Shown here: one piece after another, positions 12,800-23,362 of the stretch | Layout of the letters: each line of letters begins with the position of its first letter | How positions within the stretch are numbered: the first letter of the stretch is position 1 | Translations under genes and position numbers: made by a program | From: Microvelia longipes | Taxonomy: Eukaryota; Arthropoda; Insecta; Hemiptera; Veliidae | Length of the DNA: 64,000 nt | Direction: 5' to 3' | NCBI GenBank assembly: GCA_018340805.1 | Contig: JACMZG010001908.1 | Span: 50,044,230-50,108,229 of the forward strand | Notes under the pieces: model-generated | What the model was told of the DNA's origin: nothing | The model's database searches: none | The model's input: only the letters and a program-made list of their open reading frames with translations

Positions 12800-13230
12800 G
12801 GTCGCAAACAGAAAATTCAGTAGATCTAAGGACAACTAGAATATAGCTAATCCAACAGAACAGATTTAGTTAAAGGCATTTTGCGAATTCAACTAAATAT
12901 TTTAGTTAAAGGAGTTTGTTGGTATCAGCTAAAGGTTTCAGTTAAGTACTTTCAGTTGAGTCAAATAAACATTTATTGGACATAGCTAAAGGATCAAGTT
13001 ACTTTAACTAAACATTTGTTAAGGTTGTTTAGTAGAAGGAACTAAAACATAGTAACGCCAACTGAACGAATTTAGTAGGTCGAACTAGTGTGTTGTAAGG
13101 GGCAGTGTAAGCCGTACAGTTGGAAATACTGAGTGGTGCTTAGGTACAACTAAACCTTTTAGTTAGGTGCAAAGAATTTTTGAGTCAAACCCAAGTAACT
13201 TCTTGTTGACTCTACTAGAACTTCTAGTTG
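12800..13230. repeat. CACTA subterminal repeats, left, AACTAAA type
   Basis: Short motifs related to TTTAGTTAAAGG and AACTAAA occur many times in both orientations, alternating with GTTGG/CCAAC-like spacers. Such arrays are the binding sites for the accessory protein in En/Spm. Equivalent arrays occur at 22040-22340 and 25050-25680. Confidence 0.7.
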
Positions 13231-13289
13231 GCGCATCCCATATTCTCTTGCATCTACATAACAATTCTGCTGCCAACAACTATATATTC

Positions 13290-13690
13290 TTGCCAGCAAC
13301 TATATATTCTAGTAGCCGCTACTAAATTTTCTAGTAGCCTCTACTAATTTCTAGTAGCCTCTTCTATATTTCTAGTAGCCTCTACCATAATTTCTAGTAG
13401 CCTCTCTAATTTCTAGTATTTCTATAATTTCTAGTAGCCTCTACCATAATTTCTAGTAGCCTCTTCTATAATTTCTAGTCGTCTCTACAGTACAACCAGT
13501 AGAACCAACTCTATTTTCTAGTTGCCTCTACTGTACAACCAGTAGAGCCAACTCTATTTTCTAGTTGCCTCTACTGTACGTACAGTAGAGCCAACTGTAT
13601 TTTCCTCTACTGTACGTACAGTAGAGCCAACTGTATTTTCTAGTTGTCTCTACTGTATGTACAGTAGGATCTACAACTCTGTTTCAGTAG
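13290..13690. repeat. CACTA subterminal tandem array with palindromic units
   Basis: Two linked arrays. In 13290-13480 the unit is near TTTCTAGTAGCCTCTAC with 18-28 bp spacing. In 13480-13690 the unit is about 55 bp, containing TTTTCTAGTTGCCTCTAC and a palindrome around CTACTGTACGTACAGTAG, ending AGAGCCAACTCTA. Four or five copies are visible. These lie at the 3' side of the element's gene pair. Confidence 0.8.
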
Positions 13691-13711
13691 TATATATATT
13701 ATATATATATA

Positions 13712-13785
<74 letters not shown>
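13691..13785. repeat. (TA)n microsatellite
   Basis: Almost pure TA tract directly next to the subterminal array. Confidence 0.95.
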
Positions 13786-13786
<1 letters not shown>

Positions 13787-14400
13787 TAAGTAATATGGTG
13801 TGGGTATTTAATAGAATAAGAAAATTTGAAAAATTTGGATAACTAATTTTATTTTATACTAAAAATATAACAATACAATTCAAACAATCCATGTCAAAAC
13901 AATATGATTATCTACAATCATAAATAATTGTAGATAATCCTTTTTTATCATAGCTAATATTACAATAAAAATAGAAAAAAAAATTTCATGTGCAATTTTA
14001 GATAATCCTTTTGTTACAATCATAATTAATATCACAATAAAAAATACGAAATCTTTTTTTATTATTTAAATATTCAAATTTTAAAATGTTATGAAGTTAT
14101 TAAATAAGAAATAAGAAAAAATGAAGTAAGACATATATACATACAATCAAGTTTATTTATTAATTAATACAACAGAATTTTTCAGTGATATTATTTCAGT
14201 TATAATTAAGTATACGTTAGTTAACAACTGTACTGTAACATAATTACTTTCCTGTACAATACAATATAACTATATTATTATACATCACTTCACTATAATA
14301 CATTTCTTAACTTTGTATATATACATTTCTTAACTGTATAGTACTTAAGTAATATTTATATCTTTACTAAATACATTTCTTAACAGTATATTGTACTATG

Positions 14401-14618
14401 TAAATTAAAAGATGACAGCTGACTCTGAAGTCTGAGATATATATGTCAATCGATACAATAAAATAGTATAACATTAAAGAGAATGCAACACTGCATTATT
14501 AAAGTTTTTGTTAAATACTACATTAGTATGTGTTGTATTTTTTCTACCATGTTTACTGATTTTATTGAGTGACATATATATCTCAGACTTTTGAGTCAGT
14601 TGCCATCTTTTAATTTAC
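14401..14618. mobile_element. Foldback MITE inside the CACTA element
   Basis: The left arm, starting TAAATTAAAAGATGACAGCT and continuing through GTCTGAGATATATATGTCA, is mirrored by the right arm ending ATATATCTCAGACTTTTGAG...TTTTAATTTA. Arms are about 50-60 bp with a few mismatches, around a 90-bp centre. It sits downstream of the transposase stop codon (14723). Short direct repeats with TACATTTCTTAAC lie just to the left (14300-14400). Confidence 0.7.
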
Positions 14619-14722
14619 TGAGTATAGTTAAATAATATTTATATCTTAACTATAATACATTTAGTATTATTACATAGTAAATTACTTAGAAGTTAGTAAT
14701 GAAATAAATTTCAATATGGAAA

Positions 14723-17178
14723 CTAAGTAATTGGACTTCGCAAAGTCACATAAGTAAAACCATTGGTTAATGTAGTTAAGTTGTTGGGAATGGGTGAATA
14801 CAAATTTTCTAGCCAAATGTAGGACGTTTGTGAGTTTTGAGTTACCCTATAGGCATGGAAATGCTCATCAAAGTCAACAGTGGTGAGACATTGACACCAC
14901 AACAGTGCTTTACAATCAACTGAAATACTTCAGCAATTACATAAAATACAGGTAAATTTGTGGACTCTGAGACGTCACCAGTAACTACGACACCCTTCCT
15001 ATAAACATTGTCCAATACTTAAGCCACTTTGCCAATTTTGGCACTGAATATTTGTTCATGGCAAAGCGCTGGACCGGCTCAAAGTTGGATGTAGGAACTG
15101 CTCTAAGAAGACCCCATTTTAACTCATTCAAAGAGAAGTTTTTGTTTTGCAAGAGAAAAGCGTTAAAGTATAATTGATTTCTAATGGCAATTGTCTTACA
15201 AATATTTATCCTACTGGAAGAGGACCGGGCAACTATTTTCGAAATTCTATGTTTGGCCTCAAATCTCATGGACCAAATATGACATAGCGGACCAAATCTG
15301 TCCAACATGGCCGGATAGTGAGTAAGGAAATGGAATTTTGGTTTCATTGTGCATTTCGCGAGGTCAATGTAAAGTTGATTAAGTTCACTTATGGCAGCTG
15401 CAATACGTCACTTGTCCCTGGACGCGGCGATTTATCAAGGAGGATATCCAGCACTTGCCTCAAAACTACGTACAGTTGCCAAATGGGATACCCTCGTGGT
15501 AACAAGTCACCCGTTAAGAGGCCAAAGTAGCGTATAAATGTCAGCATTTCGGATGCTGACATACGAACTTGGATGGAACCGTTTTCTATTGTCAAACCCA
15601 ACGGTTTTGAATTAGTGTCAGGACCGTAATCGAAAGCAAAGATTCTACTATTAATAGTATCCAAGGAGACCAATTTATTATCGAGATCAAATCTTTTAAT
15701 ATGAATGAAAATATGTAACGGGCACAGCCTTCTAAAATGTCATGCATCACATCAACTCCTACATTTTTGAATAAGTCAAAATTGTCTATTGAGAGCCAAA
15801 TACATTCGTCTTTGATCCCTGTCATTGAGCAGTTGGCAATACTTAAATCCTCAGTGTAATTCAGAGAATTTCTAAGAAGAGTCTCTTTCTCAAAAATTAA
15901 ATATTTCATTTCTTTTTTGTGGACTCTACAAATACGGCACGGAAAATTAGCAGAAAAGGATTCTACAAATCCAAGGATTGAATGAATGCCTAGGTTGTCA
16001 CCAACAATTGCTCCCAGAACAAATTTAATATTGCCAAAAAAGTCGTCAGTTTCAACTTGTATGCCTTTATTCTGAAGTTCTTTTAATTGTTTTTTATGGG
16101 GTTGAAAATTGCGTCGTTGCCTAAAGTTTCTCTATCTTTTGAATGGAAAAGAGCGACCAGCAAAATGCTGTCCAACTTTGAGTAGTACTGAGGAGGCAAA
16201 CAAGGCAATGACACATAAACACCACCCAGTTTGTGGATGCCAGAATGGCTCCCTAAAGGGTTACCCGTTTCAAAGTCATCAAAGTACAGTATGAGTGGCA
16301 ATATTAAATTTGTTTTTGAGGCCTGCCTACTTGCAGCTATGTCTTTCCATAGCGAACCTTGCATGAAATTTATTGTTAAATCTGACTCTGTCTCTAATTG
16401 TCGAATAAATTTAAGGATATCTGACATAACTGAGGATTTTGAAAGTAAAGCCTTAAGCAACTGTTCCATGGGAACCATTTGCATGCTCACTGAGGCAGGG
16501 GTTAAGTGGTAAATTCCGTCAGTTCTTTTTGTCTCTTGCCTTTGAGTAAGGAAAATTTCAATTGGGGGTATGTAAGTCCCTAATGCTTTAAAGTGTTTGA
16601 GACACTTATATTCAGTATTGAATTGAGTTAAACTTTTATTTAATAGGGTCATTAAATCATCAGAACCTACTTCTGGTTCCAAAGTTAAACAGTTAGAAAT
16701 TAAGGTCTTAACATTGGATGTAATACTTTTGACTACTGACCTAGGTATTGCAACATTGGCATAAAATGAAGCTATGAAATTAGAAAGATAATTAGTAATC
16801 TGACATTCCTTACTGACATAAGTATTTTCTGGTTCTACAGTATCATGTTGTGAAACTGCAACCTCTTCACAATTTTCCATTTCAAGTTCGTTGAAGACAG
16901 GTTCATCAGTTTGCTTAATTCCTCTGGGTTCCACTTCGGCACCCGTAGAATCCTCTGGGGCCAGATGACACAGCTATACATGATTTCCTGGCCTGAGGAT
17001 CAGTATGCTTTGTGATATGTTTCCTCAAGGAATTAGCAGAACTGTAATACCTCACGCAGCCTGCTTGGCCACACCTGTAGAGGCCAGACATCTGAGAGGG
17101 CTTACAATCCACTTGTATGTGCCTCATCAAGGCTCTTATTGTGCAGAATTTCAACCGGCAACCGCCGCAAATCAACAT
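14723..17178 (-). pseudogene. CACTA-type C2H2 zinc-finger/DDE transposase, frameshifted
   Basis: Read from ATG at 17178: two C2H2-like fingers (CGGC...H..VDC and CGQAGCVRYY...H.TKH), then in a shifted frame a linker with an YLSNFIASFYANV...PRSVV helix region. Next come YFDDFETGNPLGSHSG (probable first catalytic Asp), FPCRICRVHK, and VGVDVMHDILEGCARY near 15770-15730, the D..HD..EG motif of CACTA-like transposases. The C-terminal KPKFHFLTHYP...GP...WSMRFEAKHR block is at 15347-15240, and the stop is at 14723-14725. The frame must change near 16950, 16095, 15695, 15400, 14995 and 14905; some could be introns, but no good splice pairs were seen. The family is common, usually unnamed, in fish and invertebrates. 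Its expected role is cut-and-paste transposition in the nucleus. Confidence 0.75.
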
Positions 17179-17185
17179 TATGAGG

Positions 17186-20100
17186 TTATTTGACTATGCC
17201 CAAGTCAGTCATTAACTCCGTAATACAATTGTGGTCGCTGTCAAACTTAGTAGTCAATTGAAAAAATGCTTTTTGAATAAATAGCCATATTACCTTACTT
17301 TCAAAGGGATACTCGGCGCCTGTTGCATGGTAAATCTTGAAGAGTACCTCAACTCCTTTGATTAGCGAAGGGAAACTGTATTGGACGTTGCCAACTTGCA
17401 AGTACACCTGTTGTACGTTAGTTGCTGTGCCTTGCAAAACAATGGTTGGTTGGAAGGATATTCCTATGTTGGCAGCATGTTCTTTTCGTTTTTCGATAAA
17501 CTCCTCAAGATCTTTAGCCTCCGGTATAGTGCCTATGAATGAGGCGCAGACTTCTGCTTTAGATGGCCTCCACGCTTTCCCTTTTATTTTGGTTATTGTG
17601 GTACTGACTAATAGTGGCAGACACATCAGTGCCACGTTTCCATCATGGTCTTTATCCTCTAGAAAAAAGAAATAAATATACATATACTAGTTGCAGGGGC
17701 AGCTTTAGGTGCTTAAAGCAATTACTTTAAGTACAAAAGGGGGGTACCTCAATTTATGAGGTAAATTTTCCTCATAACATTGATGAATTAGCATTAAAAT
17801 GTATTATTTATTTACTTTTATTTATTAATGAATGTATATATTTATTTAATTTTCATTATATTTGTTGGAATTTAAATTAGTTCAATAAATTTGAAGTGTA
17901 TTGACGTAAGTATTAATTAAAATTGATTTGAAAAATTAACTGCAACTTGTAACTATTTATAACTTTTATACACTCCATAGCAGTGTGTTATGATGACTGA
18001 TGGCTATGGGTAAATAGTGCTACATCAGGCAAAAGGAAAGGATAAAGAAATAATTGCATGAATAAATGAAGCTCACAAAACCTTCTTGAAATCTCGCGTA
18101 CAAGACAGTACAGGTTATCTTGAGCTTTGGATAAAAAACAAACCCTCATGGATTGAAATGGTTCTTTATGGGGGATTTTTCTACATTATTGGAAAATACT
18201 GAGATGACAGAACTTTTCCTACATATCTAGAGAGTAGGCGAGGAAATTAGAAATGAATGAAGTAAAAATTTAGAACAATTCCCATAAGGAACAATGTTAA
18301 ATGTGGGTTTGTTTGTTATCCAAAGCTCAAGATAACCTGTTCGTGAGGTTTCAACAAGGTTTTGTGAATCTAATGTATAATTAGTATATTTACCTCTTTT
18401 TAAGTCTAATATGTTCCTGAAGTAGCTTCTATCTAATTTGTTTTTCACATTCTCCACCTTCCTGTTCGCGGTGTCTACTATTCTTGTTGCATACAGGGAC
18501 AGCGCCTCTGTTAAGCTGTTAAGGTTGCTTTTGAACATAAAGTGAAAATCATCAACCAGCTGAAACAAAAACATCATATTGTGAACTAACTGTTTAATAC
18601 ATGATTGGTGTAGTCAACTAGTTTATTGGACATAGTTAATCGGCCCCCGGAATGAAACGATTCCATGCATAGTTACATATTATTAAGGCACTAAGTACTT
18701 CATTATTCTGCTTTTTCATGTACTTTATTAGAACGATTTATTTTATTTATTTCCACTTTTCCATTTTTGTTGTCGTTTCAATCAATGTACGTCATTCAAT
18801 AAAGTTTGACTTCTTAAGTTTCACCCCCAGTATGAGTCATTAACCCTACTTAATGAGGCAGCATAGTTGGTAAAGAAATCATAAAGTCTGCACTTTTGTA
18901 AGTAAGGTGCCCGTCCTAGTTTATTCTAGCGAGGAGTTTACGAGGTGGTAGTAGTAGTAGTACTAGTTCATTTAGGGTAAGTACAATAAATTAACCACTT
19001 ACTAATAAGTATCCATTCTTCTGCATAAGGCATGGGAACTGCTGAAGGTACTCATCCAGCGTTTCCTTTGTATCCGTAGGGCCAGGCTCATATATCCGTT
19101 TCAGCCTATACCTGGCTGTCTCGTTCCAGTACCGGTGAACAGTCTCGACAGGATCGACCTGGGCCTTCAGGTAGTCCAGTCGACTTTCCTCCTGCTGTAT
19201 CTGATCTGTTAACATAAAAAGCACTGTATTAGATACTGCAGGACACCATGTCACATAAAAGTTTGCAAGCTACTTGACACACAACCAACTGTACTCAACA
19301 CAATTAAATTAATTTAAATAACACACAAATTAAATAACTTCATGTTACAGTTGTTAATAAGTTATTATTTATACTTCATTGCTGATAGTAGATATGTCAT
19401 AATGAAACAGACGTATAAATTGATTGATAAGCTATTAATATGTTTATATTATAAATACTTGTGAGTAAATTATAATTTAATAACAATTATACGTGATAGT
19501 GTAAGTATAGTAACTATTTTACCTTGAGAGGGGGTTGAAAATAATATATCCAGTTGCGAAGAATCGCTGTCACTATTGCAGCTATTTGTTCTGCTCCTCC
19601 TGGTGGTTGCTGGCAGTGTTCCCGATTTACGGAACTCCCTCTTTAATTTGTTGACGGCGTCATACAGTTTCCCTCCAGCCGATTTCTTCTTGCCACTCCC
19701 TAGATTAATATAGGGTCTGTAGTAAAGCGAATGCTTCTCCCCGGAAAACACCGTGCAGATTTCACCTGCCCAAAAGGTGAAGTCTTCTTCTAGTTTATTA
19801 TTTAAAATGTGATGTGCAATTAGGAGGCACAGCTTATTCCTTTTGTCAGGCGACAGTGGATGTCCTTCACTATTTAGGATATCCTCACCCGCCAGACTAC
19901 TCCTCAATAGTTCCTTCAACTTACCCTGAAACAAAGGAAAGAAGCACATTTCGTTAGGCTCTTGGCTTGTCTATGTATTTTGGCATGCCGAATCGATCGA
20001 TACCTGTTTCAAATTCATACGTGCAGTCAAGTTACTAAAAACTAGCTGAATCTTGTGAATATACTACTTTTCAAACGGATTTGTATTTTGACTTTTTGCC

Positions 20101-21871
20101 ACCGAAATTTGAAATGTGCGAAAAAAATCAAAGATACACAGGTTCGGAAGGAAATTCGCCCGACTTGCGTACATCCGCGCCAGTATATTTATTTCACTGG
20201 CATACTACAAATTGGATGTAACTTTGATTAAAAAATGTAACTTCTTTAATTCAAACAACTACTAAACTCACTGAACTAAGTACAAATTCAATGTTCTGTC
20301 AAGTCAAGTAACTAATTATTCCTTAACTAATTACTTAACAATTAACTTGCAAGTAATCACTTGCTACCCCTAGTTATGTATAAAGTGGTTAAATTGCATT
20401 TACCACCTGACAACTTGAATTGACAATAAATAAAACAATAAAAATTTGCTGATTACTTACAGTTGCCTGGGGCTGAGTTGTTTTTTAACGGGCTGTCTTG
20501 TTGGTGTACTTGTTTCCCTATTCAAGCTTGAGGAATAGGACGCATCTGAGTTGTACAGGAGGGGCGAAAGCTCCTGCAAATGGACATTTTCTTGGGTGCT
20601 GGATAAGCTCTCAGATTCAGTTGAATAGTACCTGGCACTTGGAGACAACGAGCTTTGTCCCTCTATGTTTGAATAAACAGCCTAAACAAAAAGAGTAGTA
20701 CACAAAATTAATTGACTTAATTAATTGACATTAGGAGCAAAAGAGTTAAGCAACAGATTACTTAACCGATAGAGCTAACAGATCAGACATTTGACTTAAT
20801 TTTTTAACTTGTAACATCCCTCTGCCTTTCAAATTGTGGACAATATGAATGGCACACACACTTACAAACATATACGTACTTACAGACATACATAAATACT
20901 TACATAGAAGTATAAAAAAAGTAAACATCGTCAAGATGAAACAAACGTCAAGATTACACAAACAATCAAAATAATGCTGTACTTACACTTGGTGAAGTCG
21001 TATTTCTGCTTTGAAGAGTTAAACCCCAATCGCCCTCCTCTCCTAAATTTGCAACTAGCGAAACGCTGTCAGCAATGACATTGCTCCCTTGTGGCCAAGA
21101 CATCTGTAATCAATAAATATATAATGTTAAATACAAGGGAAATAAAGGGAATAGATGTAAAGGGAATGTAAATGAAGGGAATAGATTAGAAATAAATTTA
21201 TAATAAATATAATACATAAGAGAGAAATTAAAAAAAAATTAAAATAAATCAATGGAATAGATACAATAAAAGATAGATTAACAGTAATGAAATAAGAAAG
21301 AATAGCAACAACTCTTTCCTGAAAGGGTTAAATAACGGTTTGAATTGATACTTTAGAAATATCAGGCAATTCATACCAAAGATTATACTTTTTAGTTATT
21401 AGATATAGTTTTAGTTTATTTATTAACTTACACCTACATCAAAATCACTGATAGTCTCCTTCCGTGACAAATCCTGCCTCCACTGTTTTAACTTGGTCTT
21501 AAAAATTGTGCGTGGCCCAACCAAGGGTATTAGGTCCCTAATATCTTCGTCAGCCACATCCTTTAAAACCGCTAAGGTTATCTTCCCGCCTACAAAAGCA
21601 AATTGACAAATTGTATGTTATTAGAAAAACTTTTAGTCACAATGTAGTTTAAGATATTAGGGCTAACATGGTCAAACAGGTACCTAATTATTTACCCTTG
21701 TAAAAACTAGGCATTAGAAACACCTATTTTAAAAAAATTAACATACTTTTAACATAAGTTTTTAAAAATTATCACATTAACAAATTAAAAAGGTTTGAAC
21801 TTACCGTTGAAGGAGTCTTGAAGCTCTTCCAAGCCCCAAGTTTTTAAGAGCTGGGCTGTCCCCTCGTCCAT
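17186..21871 (-). CDS. SAM-domain protein (SAMD3-like), accessory gene of the CACTA element
   Basis: Eight GT-AG exons: 21871-21805, 21589-21432, 21103-20987, 20681-20461, 19925-19523, 19205-19003, 18559-18394 and 17658-17186, about 602 residues. Exons 1-2 form a SAM domain: LLKTWGLEELQDSF, then DEDIRDLIPLVGPRTIFK. Exons 3-4 are a Ser-rich linker. Exon 5 has an LIAHHIL helix and LYDAVNKLKREFRKSG. Exon 6 has a YLQQFPCLMQKNGYLL block. Exon 8 holds a C-terminal globular region with FKIYHATGAEYP and WLFIQKAFFQLTTKFD. The order matches 'sterile alpha motif domain-containing protein 3-like' proteins of fish. All splice phases agree except exon 4 to 5, off by one at an A6 run near 20490. The function of the family is unknown; by position it could be the TNPA-like partner that binds subterminal repeats (inference). 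Confidence 0.75.
18067..18374. mobile_element. Foldback element in intron 7 of the SAM-domain gene
   Basis: Left arm (about 18067-18170) contains AAACCTTCTTGAAATCTCG and AGGTTATCTTGAGCTTTGG. The right arm (about 18280-18374) is its diverged reverse complement (CCAAAGCTCAAGATAACCT, AACAAGGTTTTGTGAATC). It lies just upstream of exon 8, downstream of the donor at 18393. Probably a MITE, inserted after the element formed. Confidence 0.65.
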
Positions 21872-22039
21872 AGTGGAAGTGTATATACACTTATTTATTA
21901 CGCGCACAAAATTTAAACGACTACTAGTCCGTATATTATTATATGGTTTAAATAAAATCAAATGTTGGCTTTTTGTAACTTTCATATGAACACTGCAGGG
22001 TGATGTCTGGGAGTGGACTGATGCTCAGCCAGAAGCGTC

Positions 22040-22340
22040 TACCTTAACTAAACGTCTGGTGGAGGTAGTAGTGGGGGGTGTTAGTTCACTGGAGCTAACT
22101 GGAAAACCCAATGGATCCAACTATACATTTGTTGAAGTAACTGAAAGTTCTGTTTAATACTACTAGAAATAGTTAGATCTAACAAATATCTTCCTTCACT
22201 AATAATTTCAGTAGAGGCAACTAAATTTCTTATTATTCATTGGTTTTAAACAGAATTTTGTTGGATTTAATAAAAAACATTCGGACTCTACTAACAATTA
22301 GTTGGTAGCAACAGAATACAACAATTATGCATAAAAAACA
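22040..22340. repeat. CACTA subterminal repeats, upstream block
   Basis: Multiple AACTAAA, TTAGTT and GTTGGA-like motifs in both orientations (for example ACCTTAACTAAACG and TAGTTGGATCC-type words), starting about 170 bp upstream of the SAM gene's ATG. Their similarity to 12800-13230 and 25050-25680 suggests the true 5' subterminal array was split by later insertions. Confidence 0.6.
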
Positions 22341-22480
22341 AGCTACCAAGTATGGAATAAAGCTTCCCTACATCTCAAAATAATAAAGTAGGCTGCCAAA
22401 TATGCAACAAGTTTTCCGTACGCCTCAGAATACAAACGCTAGCTGCCAAGTATAGAATAACAAAGGCTTTCCCACCCTTA
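22335..22480 (+). repeat. About 50-bp tandem repeat (3 diverged copies)
   Basis: Three units beginning AGCTACCAAGTATGG, GGCTGCCAAATATGC and AGCTGCCAAGTATAG, each followed by a TTCC(C/G)TACNNCTC-like segment. No coding content. Confidence 0.65.
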
Positions 22481-22499
22481 TGAATGATAGAAAAAACAT

Positions 22500-22630
22500 C
22501 AAAAATACGACATTGAATTTGTAGGGTCAAAAATATGGGCCCAATTTGAAGAATACGGTTTTCATCGTATTCTCCAATTATATTCTCTACATAAGGTCCA
22601 TATTTTTGGTCCTAAAGAAAAAAAATGGGA
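22500..22630. repeat. Short inverted repeat (hairpin)
   Basis: GAAGAATACG and CGTATTCTCC flank a TTTTCAT centre, and outer words CAAAAATATGGGCCC and GGTCCATATTTTTGG pair imperfectly. This gives a roughly 120-nt imperfect hairpin that may mark the start of an insertion into the CACTA element. Confidence 0.5.
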
Positions 22631-22735
22631 TTCAAAATGTGCAGAATTGCGCAAAAATGTGACACCGACTTTTCCATCAAATATCTATACGTTTGAGCAC
22701 TTACAGTCATACAGATCCCAAAAATCGAAAAACAG

Positions 22736-23362
22736 TTGTCTGTATGTATGTCTGTCTGCATGTATGTGTATGTCTGTATTTATTTGTGTATATATGTGAG
22801 TCTGTATGTATATGTGCATACTTTTCCCTGTTAACACTACATACAGACGAAACACCTCAACCAATTTAAATGAAACTTAGAGGAGATATACATTACCTTT
22901 ATATTTATTGTCTAATAAATATAATATATTATATTTTTATTTTATTGTCTTTACTTTCATATATTTTCAAGTTTTGAATCCGGCAAGCCTATGGCTGAGT
23001 GCGGGGGTTTGTAAATACAATTATGATGAGGGAGGTCATGAAAATTAGGGACTAATTAAATATGAATTAAAAATAATAATAATACTTATGATTTTGTATA
23101 ATTTTATTATTAAATGTAATAAATAAATTAGGTAATTACTTACTACATTTATTAATGAATACAGGTAATTAAACAGGAATCAAAAATAAAATTAAAGTCA
23201 TATCAGGGAAAACATTCACAACAGAGTGACAAATCACCATCAGTTACAGAAAAGTCACACTTCATTTAAATCGGTTGAGCCATTTGGTCTACATACATCG
23301 TGTTAACAAGGAAAAGTGCACATATACATATACACACACTTACATACATATACAGACACGAC
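22736..23362. mobile_element. Foldback/MITE with long inverted ends
   Basis: The left arm runs from a TGTCTGTATG-rich microsatellite to ACTTTTCCCTGTTAACACTA and CTCAACCAATTTAAATGAAA. The right arm (about 23250-23362) is its reverse complement with moderate divergence (TTTAAATCGGTTGAGCC, GTGTTAACAAGGAAAAGTGC, then a TACATACATATACAGAC tail). No ORF lies inside. It is nested in the upstream part of the CACTA element. Confidence 0.75.

Noticed and set aside
12604..12807. 67-codon minus-strand frame crossing the left CACTA end
   Set aside because: It spans the transposon boundary at 12758, so it joins unrelated sequences and has no recognised domain.
16109..16512. Plus-strand frames over the transposase
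   Set aside because: They are antisense shadows of the minus-strand transposase frame, which has the recognisable motifs.
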